Origin: Alphaproteobacteria bacterium
GTDB lineage: Bacteria > Pseudomonadota > Alphaproteobacteria > Rs-D84
Direction: 5' to 3'
Length of the DNA stretch: 18,678 nucleotides
NCBI GenBank assembly: GCA_016285415.1
Contig: JAEEQU010000012.1
Span: 1-18,678 of the forward strand
This document shows, in pieces, positions 13,668-18,678 of this stretch. The notes under the pieces were generated by a model. The model worked only from the letters and a program-made list of their open reading frames with translations. It ran no database searches and was not told the origin of the DNA. Position 1 is the first letter of the stretch. Each line of letters begins with the position of its first letter. A program made the translations under genes and the position numbers.

Positions 13668-15007
13668 TTTTTGCCCCCATCTGTTGCAAGTGCCATTTGT
13701 ATCAGTTGCTTTGATTCAACCAAAAATTCCATTGGCAAACGTGATAATATTGGTGTCGCCATTGAACCAATAATTAGTGCCGTTGCGGTATCTGTATCTA
13801 TGCCTGCCATATTTAAATACATAATTTGTGTTGCGTCAATTGCACCAGTTTTTGCTTCGTGCGTTTGAATATTATCTGTGTTTTCATATTTAATGTCGGG
13901 CAGGGCATTCGTAATCGCCGAATCCCCAATAATTCGGGTGTCGCATTTTGACGCATTTTTCCCGCCCGTTCCAAGAAAGTGAACCAAACTGCGAAATGTT
14001 TGGCGCGACCAATCTAATGCCACACCGTATGAAACGATGTTTGATGTGGTGTTATTGCCAATGTGCAACATTTTGGTTCCAGTGTCTGACTGTTGCCCGC
14101 GACGTGTAATGGATAGCGAATAAAAATCACTGGCCGAACCATCACCATAAAGTATGGTTGATGGATATTTCCATGTCATTGCAGAACCAACTTCAAATTG
14201 GGTCCAATCAAGACGTGCGTTTTCAAAACATTTTCCACGTTTTGTTACAAAATTTAAAATACCACTTTTATTATATTCACCACGTGGTGCATCGCCGGCG
14301 TGCCAATTTTGAACTGTTGCATATTTAACATGCGCGCCATCATTTACAATAATTTCCACAACGCCGCTGTGCAGTTGATGGTTGGGACGACGTGGTGCGC
14401 TGCAACCTTCCATATAACTAAGTTTTGAATTTTTGTCGGCGATAATCAGCGTGCGTTCAAATTGTCCAATTTTTGCTGTTTCAATTCTGAAATAACTTGC
14501 CAAATCAATTGGGCATTCGGTCTCGGGTGGAATATAAACAAATGTTCCGTCCGAAAATACCGCAGAATTTAATGCCACAAAAAAATTATCCGTTGGTGGA
14601 ACAACACTGCCAAGATATTTTTTTACCAGTTCAGGATATTCCCGAACCGCCGATGAAAAAGGCAGGAATATAATGCCGCGTGCCGCTAATTCCGCCGTAT
14701 AGGACGTGTGAACAGATTCACTGTCTATGACAGTATCTGTTGCCATCCCAAGTAGTGCATTTTGTTCGCCAATCGGCAACCCCATTTTTTCATAGGTAGA
14801 TTTTAAATCGCTGTTATCAATTGGTGTTGGGCGATTGTAATAATTCAATGCCGAATAGTCTATTGGTGTGTAATCTATTTCAGCCCAATGCGGTTCCACC
14901 ATTTTTTCCCATGCGTGTAACGCGGCGATGCGCCATTCGGTTAACCATTTTGGTTCACCACGTCGGTTTGAAATTTCCCTGACAAGATCTTCGGTTGGGC
15001 CAATCAT
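13664..15007 (-). CDS. sufB: Fe-S cluster assembly scaffold SufB
   Basis: SufB forms a right-handed beta-helix scaffold on which Fe-S clusters are built; SufC binds it. The 447-aa protein has the N-terminal family motif EPKWLTEWRIAALHAW (18-33) and the core GCSAPRRPNHQLHSGVVEI and VKYATVQNW. Residues matching E. coli SufB C405, H433 and E434 are present as C355 (KCDTRIIGD), H383 and E384 (THEAKTG), with identical spacing of 28 between C and H, so it is SufB rather than SufD. The GAHTFP segment of other SufB proteins reads ITNALP here. It overlaps both neighbours by 4 bp (upstream membrane protein and sufC). No sufD is seen, so a SufB2C2 complex is possible. Confidence 0.94.
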   Translation of the reverse strand: MIGPTEDLVREISNRRGEPKWLTEWRIAALHAWEKMVEPHWAEIDYTPIDYSALNYYNRPTPIDNSDLKSTYEKMGLPIGEQNALLGMATDTVIDSESVHTSYTAELAARGIIFLPFSSAVREYPELVKKYLGSVVPPTDNFFVALNSAVFSDGTFVYIPPETECPIDLASYFRIETAKIGQFERTLIIADKNSKLSYMEGCSAPRRPNHQLHSGVVEIIVNDGAHVKYATVQNWHAGDAPRGEYNKSGILNFVTKRGKCFENARLDWTQFEVGSAMTWKYPSTILYGDGSASDFYSLSITRRGQQSDTGTKMLHIGNNTTSNIVSYGVALDWSRQTFRSLVHFLGTGGKNASKCDTRIIGDSAITNALPDIKYENTDNIQTHEAKTGAIDATQIMYLNMAGIDTDTATALIIGSMATPILSRLPMEFLVESKQLIQMALATDGGKK

Positions 15008-15558
15008 TTATCACCTTCGTCGGTGGTCGTGGCAAGTTGATATGCCTGGGTAAAGAAGGTTAGTGATTGCCCCAGCAAGCCATTTATAAATGTTGTCGTC
15101 AAAATGCCGTCTGGTTCGGTGGTGTTAAGATGATTCAGTAAATTTTCTGCACGATTCATATAATTTGAAACATTACGTTTTACCCCCGCATCAAGTTTTA
15201 TCGCGCGGCGCAGTTGTTCCATAACAAATGGATTTTTGGTATATTCATCCAACAATCCCCCCAATGTTCGCCACAGCGGATGTTCCGATGTATTTCGTGG
15301 CATAATATCCAATGCCGCCAAAATAGGAATCAGATTTTGTAACAAATCTTGGTATATCATTTCGGCATGTTCGGCAACCGCATTGGTCGCAGATTTACTT
15401 TTTAAAATGCTCTGTATTTTCACAATAAGGTTATATTGATACGAGATATTTCGTTCAATGGTCCCCAATCGGCGATGTGCCAAAATACCAATAATTGTTA
15501 CCGTGATTGCCAAAGCAACCACAATTCCCAGTAAAATAAATAAAATCGTGTTGGACAT
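15004..15558 (-). CDS. Single-pass membrane protein leading the sufBC operon, unknown function
   Basis: A 184-aa protein with one N-terminal membrane helix (residues 4-27, FILLGIVVALAITVTIIGIL). A cytoplasmic or periplasmic helical domain follows, with likely coiled-coil character around residues 32-55. I do not recognise a family. The start at 15558 is chosen for its AAAGGAAAAACAG leader; a longer in-frame start at 15618 would place a good -10 TATACT (15588-15593) inside the coding region. The stop overlaps the sufB start by 4 bases (ATGA), so it is translationally coupled to sufB. It could anchor the SufBC machine at the membrane or be an unrelated cargo gene. Confidence 0.75.
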   Translation of the reverse strand: MSNTILFILLGIVVALAITVTIIGILAHRRLGTIERNISYQYNLIVKIQSILKSKSATNAVAEHAEMIYQDLLQNLIPILAALDIMPRNTSEHPLWRTLGGLLDEYTKNPFVMEQLRRAIKLDAGVKRNVSNYMNRAENLLNHLNTTEPDGILTTTFINGLLGQSLTFFTQAYQLATTTDEGDK

Positions 15559-15587
15559 ATCTGTTTTTCCTTTGGTTATTCGGTTAA

Positions 15588-15593
15588 AGTATA
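15588..15593 (-). promoter_or_regulatory. Possible -10 element of the sufBC operon
   Basis: On the minus strand TATACT (5 of 6 to consensus) lies 30 bases before the chosen ATG at 15558. No good -35 is visible at 16-18 bases, which might mean activator dependence. Confidence 0.4.
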
Positions 15594-15665
15594 CCACACT
15601 TTTCCCGATTCGTAGCATAAAGTTAGAAAATTTATAAAAAACAATATCAAAACTATTTTTAGGTC

Positions 15666-15694
15666 TTGCACAGATTCGGTCAAATTGTTATAAT
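15666..15694 (+). promoter_or_regulatory. Promoter of the TcpQ-secretin operon
   Basis: A -35 TTGCAC (15666-15671) and a consensus -10 TATAAT (15689-15694) are separated by 17 bases. The start would be near 15701, with a leader of about 34 bases carrying AGGAAAGGAAAG before the ATG. A second TATAAT at 15701-15706 lacks a matching -35. Confidence 0.75.
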
Positions 15695-15734
15695 AACCAA
15701 TATAATATAAGAAATATTAGGAAAGGAAAGAACA

Positions 15735-16808
15735 ATGTTTCGCAAGATTTTAATTGCTGCAATGCTTGCAACCGCCGCTGGCTATTGCTTTGCGGCTGGT
15801 GATTTACCCCAGGTTGTAACATCGGAAGTTTTCTATGATGACGAAGTGGACGAAGATGAAAATACATATGTCCAAGAAACACAGGATTATTATCAGGGTG
15901 ATACGCAGGTACAATATCAACCACAAATACCGGTGAATATTCCAACATGGCCATTGGCGGGTTCTGATGCGGATGTGACGGTTGCGTGTGATATGGGCGC
16001 ATGTTCTAAATCGGCAGATAACATAAAAATTGTGTCAAAAATTGGCGATGATTTGGTTGTAGAAAATAATTTCAATTTGGGCGCACGCGCTGGAACTGGC
16101 TGGACGGGTGGTGCAAATATGTTGCATGGAAATCAGGTTCCGGTTGGATTTGATATGGATTGTAAGCGTGGTGCAGAAATGCCGTTGTTGCACCGTGAAA
16201 TTTTAGAAGACGATGGGGGCAGCGTGCTGGCGGTTTCACGCAGTGGTCGTGGAACATGTGCACAATATGCCGACGGTTATGATGCGTATTTGGCGCGTAA
16301 TGGTTTAACCGAAAAGACGGCGTCTGGCGAAATGGTGACAGGTGCCGGAATTGTTAGTATGGATAAAAATGGTGTGGTCAGTGTCAGAAGCCAAGATTCA
16401 CAAGATACACTTTTAGTTTCAAATGATATAACATTGCCGATGATTGGCGGGTCAAGTTCTATGTATGATAACAGTTCGTTGTTCGCCGCGGGTGATACAG
16501 AAATTGCGGTTGATTTATCGGCGGATGCAGAACCAGCGGTCGCGGTTCAAGATCAGGTTAGATCATGGGTTGTGGCCAATGGTCAAACTTTGCGCCAGGT
16601 TTTACAGTCATGGTGCGACAAAGAAGGTTGGGATTTGGTATGGGCAACGTCACGTGAATATCCAATTCAAGCAAGCGCCGTGTTCAAGGGACGTTTTGTT
16701 GATGTTGCATCGGCGGTTGTACGTAATTTTGGACGTGCAATACCGGTTCCGTATGCCAAGTTTTATAAGGGAAATCGCGTTCTTGTTGTGTCTACAACCG
16801 AAGAATAG
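15735..16808 (+). CDS. TcpQ-like pilus/secretin accessory protein
   Basis: A 357-aa exported protein with a Sec signal peptide (MFRKILIAAM, cleavage around residue 21). The N-terminal part is acidic and Tyr/Gln-rich (about 30-65). The middle domain, residues 80-235, contains cysteines at 85, 90, 143 and 175 that may form disulphides. The C-terminal 80 residues (SWVVANGQTLRQVLQSWCDK, then GWDLVWATSREYPIQAS and FKGRFVDVASAVVRNF) match the TcpQ C-terminal/PilL type of toxin-coregulated-pilus proteins. In Vibrio cholerae TcpQ stabilises the TcpC secretin. The gene starts with a strong ribosome site and precedes the secretin gene by 26 bases, supporting a partner role. The middle domain is unidentified. 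Confidence 0.8.
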   Translation: MFRKILIAAMLATAAGYCFAAGDLPQVVTSEVFYDDEVDEDENTYVQETQDYYQGDTQVQYQPQIPVNIPTWPLAGSDADVTVACDMGACSKSADNIKIVSKIGDDLVVENNFNLGARAGTGWTGGANMLHGNQVPVGFDMDCKRGAEMPLLHREILEDDGGSVLAVSRSGRGTCAQYADGYDAYLARNGLTEKTASGEMVTGAGIVSMDKNGVVSVRSQDSQDTLLVSNDITLPMIGGSSSMYDNSSLFAAGDTEIAVDLSADAEPAVAVQDQVRSWVVANGQTLRQVLQSWCDKEGWDLVWATSREYPIQASAVFKGRFVDVASAVVRNFGRAIPVPYAKFYKGNRVLVVSTTEE

Positions 16809-16834
16809 TTGATATATTAGGTAGGAGAAAATAT

Positions 16835-18460
16835 ATGACAAAATACATAAAGATTTTTGCCGCAATAATCTCTGTTTTGGGTTTTGTTGGCTGTACGCAT
16901 CATGAATCTGCAAAGGTTGCCGCATCGGTGGACCAAGATTTTGTGAATGTGTATGATGCCTTTGAAATGGCTAAAAATCCGCGTGCCAAGGTAACGAGCA
17001 GCGATACGGTTTCCATGTCCGAAGGTGTATGGTTGGGTGACCAGTCAATGTTGGTTGAACATAGAAATGATTTGCCACGCGCATTTGAAACGGATACGGG
17101 GGTCACAATATTATTAAACGAACCTGTGACATTACAAGTGTTGGCAAATAACATTAATTCTATTACACGAATCCCTGTTAAAATTGATAGTCAGGTTGCA
17201 TCAGAAAAATTAAAAAAGACGATGAATATTGCGTACACTGGTAAATTGTCAGGTTTGTTATCCCAGGTTGCGACAGATTTAGATTTGTTGTGGTACTATG
17301 ACAAGACCGCAATCGTTTTCTATGAAACAGAAACCAAAACATTTACTTTATATGCATTGGGAACAGATGTATCATATCAGTCCTCTGTCCAGACGGATGA
17401 TGGTAACCAAGTGTTCCTTGAATCCACATTAAAGGAATGGGACGAAGTTGAAAATACAATTTCATCTATTGTTGGCAAGGCCGAAAATGCGAAGTTCACA
17501 GTATCGCGCAGTTTGGGAACAATAACTGTAACCGCGCCACCATCGGTGTTAAGTCGTGTTGGTGATTATATCGCACGTCAAAATAAAAGATTGTCGCAAT
17601 TGGTCACAATTGATGTGAAGGTATTGCAGGTATCTATTGCAAACGATTCGGCATTTGGTTTGAATTTGGCCGCGGCGATAAATTCTGCATCTGGATTAAA
17701 TATCGTTGCGAATCCGAAAAATAATTTGGCCACAACCGAAGCCAGTTCTATGAATATTGCGGTTCTGTCAAATGCGGTTTCTTCGTTGACAGGTATGACC
17801 CATATGGAAGGCGGAACAAGTGTTGCCGGTGCATATACGGCGGACCAAATAAATAATGGTTCTTTGTCGGGTGTCGCAGGCAGTAATGCATTGATAGAAG
17901 CGTTGGCAAAGCAGGGCAAGGTTTCATTGGTTACAAATGTTGGGGTTACAACACGTAATAACCGTGTCGCACCAGTGAACAATACCAAGAGTACCGGTTA
18001 TATAAAACGGTTTGAATCACGTAATTTCACAACGGTTGAATCCAGTACCGTTGACCAAGATAATTTGGAAACAGGATTTTCAATGCAGTTGTTGCCAAAT
18101 ATTTTGGAAAACGGCAAAATCTTGCTGTTGTTCAGAATGTCTGTCCGTGAATTGTTAAAGATGTCCAGCCAAACAATTGGCGAAGTCACATTGCAGTTGC
18201 CAGAGGTTGAAGAACGTAGTTTCATGCAAGAAATTATCATGGAATCTGGTCAAATGTTGGTCGTGTCAGGGTTTGAAAAGCAGACGAATAATGACACGCG
18301 TTATGGTTTGGGTGATCCTGATTTCATGTTGTTGTCTGGGTCACGTGAAACGGCGTCACAACGCGATGTTTTGGTGGTTATTCTAACGCCACAAGTGTTG
18401 GTTAGCCCAATGGATGCGGAACGCAGTATCCAACAACACTGGGGCGCACCGTTGAATTAA
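16835..18460 (+). CDS. R64 PilN-family (type IVb pilus) outer-membrane secretin, lipoprotein
   Basis: A 541-aa outer-membrane secretin. The N-terminus has a lipoprotein-type signal with C20 in GFVGC (Phe at -3 is slightly unusual). An STN-like domain lies at about 95-170 (VTLQVLANNINSITRIPVKI). An N1/N-type secretin domain lies at 195-250 (SRSLGTITVTAPPSVLSRV). The barrel domain, about 340-525, contains ETGFSMQLLPNIL, a QLPEVEERSFMQ gate segment and the typical end VVILTPQVLVSP. Length and order match type IVb pilus secretins such as R64 PilN and TcpC. The start has TAGGAG upstream. It forms an operon with the preceding TcpQ-like gene and is followed by a terminator. No pilin, ATPase or prepilin peptidase gene is present in the window. 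Confidence 0.92.
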   Translation: MTKYIKIFAAIISVLGFVGCTHHESAKVAASVDQDFVNVYDAFEMAKNPRAKVTSSDTVSMSEGVWLGDQSMLVEHRNDLPRAFETDTGVTILLNEPVTLQVLANNINSITRIPVKIDSQVASEKLKKTMNIAYTGKLSGLLSQVATDLDLLWYYDKTAIVFYETETKTFTLYALGTDVSYQSSVQTDDGNQVFLESTLKEWDEVENTISSIVGKAENAKFTVSRSLGTITVTAPPSVLSRVGDYIARQNKRLSQLVTIDVKVLQVSIANDSAFGLNLAAAINSASGLNIVANPKNNLATTEASSMNIAVLSNAVSSLTGMTHMEGGTSVAGAYTADQINNGSLSGVAGSNALIEALAKQGKVSLVTNVGVTTRNNRVAPVNNTKSTGYIKRFESRNFTTVESSTVDQDNLETGFSMQLLPNILENGKILLLFRMSVRELLKMSSQTIGEVTLQLPEVEERSFMQEIIMESGQMLVVSGFEKQTNNDTRYGLGDPDFMLLSGSRETASQRDVLVVILTPQVLVSPMDAERSIQQHWGAPLN

Positions 18461-18463
18461 AAT

Positions 18464-18492
18464 AAAAAAAGACCACTGTGGTGGTCTTTTTT
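18464..18492 (+). terminator. Intrinsic terminator of the TcpQ-secretin operon
   Basis: The arms aaagaccac (18468-18476) and gtggtcttt (18481-18489) pair around loop TGTG, followed by a T run to 18492. Preceding As extend the stem and would also give a minus-strand T run. Confidence 0.92.
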
Positions 18493-18516
18493 ATGTGATG
18501 TATAAAGGAAAAACAC

Positions 18517-18678
18517 ATGCCGGAAATTGGTGGTATTTACAGACATTATAAAAATCATCAGTGTTATCAGGTAATAGCGATTGGTAAGCATACAGAAACC
18601 ATGGAAGATATCGTGGTGTACCGTGCGTTATACGAATCGGTGGACTTTCCATACGGTCAGGTATGGTGTAGGCCTTTG
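18517..18678 (+). CDS. DUF1653 family protein (3' partial)
   Basis: 54 codons are visible with no stop. The sequence IYRHYKNHQCYQVIAIGKH, then ETMEDIVVYRALYE and QVWCRPL follows the DUF1653 family pattern (YRHYKG..Y.V...ArHsEt.E.lVvYraLY......WvRPl). The domain is short (about 65-75 aa) and its function is not established. The start has AAAGGA eight bases upstream. It lies 24 bases after the secretin terminator and so is probably a separate transcription unit. Confidence 0.88.
   Translation, partial: MPEIGGIYRHYKNHQCYQVIAIGKHTETMEDIVVYRALYESVDFPYGQVWCRPL

Noticed and set aside
13664..15007. SufD instead of SufB
   Set aside because: The Cys-His-Glu set and the EPKW N-terminal motif are SufB features.
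15559..15618. Longer start for the membrane protein upstream of sufB
   Set aside because: The ATG at 15558 has a clear ribosome site, and a good -10 hexamer lies inside the putative extension.
17578..18240. Minus-strand open frames inside the secretin gene
   Set aside because: They lie entirely within the conserved secretin domain on the other strand and show no independent support.
1..18678. CRISPR array, insertion sequence, prophage or toxin-antitoxin module
   Set aside because: I looked for regularly spaced repeats, transposase or integrase motifs and paired small ORFs and found none that hold up.

Overview
The window looks like part of an AT-rich alphaproteobacterial chromosome. Three things suggest this: a GatCAB amidotransferase, an alphaproteobacterial-style RuvX with an N-terminal extension, and a SUF operon lacking neighbouring sufD/sufS/sufE. 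Many genes encode envelope proteins with signal peptides, lipoboxes and C-terminal-Phe beta-barrels, so the organism is Gram-negative. The taxonomic call is inference; a reduced, host-associated gut lineage would fit but nothing here proves it. I see no phage genes, transposases, CRISPR array or rRNA.

Layout. (a) 1-951, plus strand: the 3' part of a degenerate LytM/M23 (NlpD-like) protein, then a small PD-(D/E)XK nuclease-like protein. (b) 972-1126: a bidirectional terminator and tRNA-Lys(CUU) on the minus strand with its promoter. (c) 1263-4771, plus strand: four apparently separate envelope genes, the first three followed by intrinsic terminators. They encode a small outer-membrane beta-barrel, a DUF2798-like inner-membrane protein, a Cys-rich lipoprotein resembling a metal-less Cu/Zn-SOD fold, and a compact autotransporter-like protein. 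The last converges on miaB and overlaps it by 9 bp. (d) 4763-10281, minus strand: tRNA-charging and tRNA-modification genes. The order of transcription is gatC, a Cys-rich unknown, gatA, then gatB, a 58-aa unknown and miaB. A plus-strand tRNA-Phe(GAA) and a decayed partial copy of its 3' half sit between gatB and gatA. (e) 10320-10763: ruvX, divergent from gatC, with interleaved promoters. (f) 10826-15558, minus strand: a membrane-anchored unknown, sufB and sufC are translationally coupled by 4-bp overlaps and are followed by an AI-2E/PerM-family transporter. A beta-barrel protein with its own strong promoter follows. (g) 15735-18460, plus strand: a two-gene TcpQ-like plus R64 PilN-like secretin operon with a good sigma70-type promoter and a terminator. 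(h) 18517-end: the start of a DUF1653 gene.

How the parts work together. GatCAB makes Gln-tRNA and/or Asn-tRNA by transamidation, and MiaB modifies A37 of tRNAs, so block (d) is a translation-fidelity cluster with two tRNA genes nearby. SufB and SufC form an Fe-S scaffold and ATPase; MiaB is itself an Fe-S enzyme, so the two blocks are functionally linked though not co-transcribed. The most unusual items are the SufBC-only operon led by a membrane protein, the secretin/TcpQ pair without other pilus genes in view, the SOD-like lipoprotein lacking metal ligands, and the tRNA-Phe 3'-end duplication that carries the gatA stop codon. I did not find a convincing new defence or mobile system.
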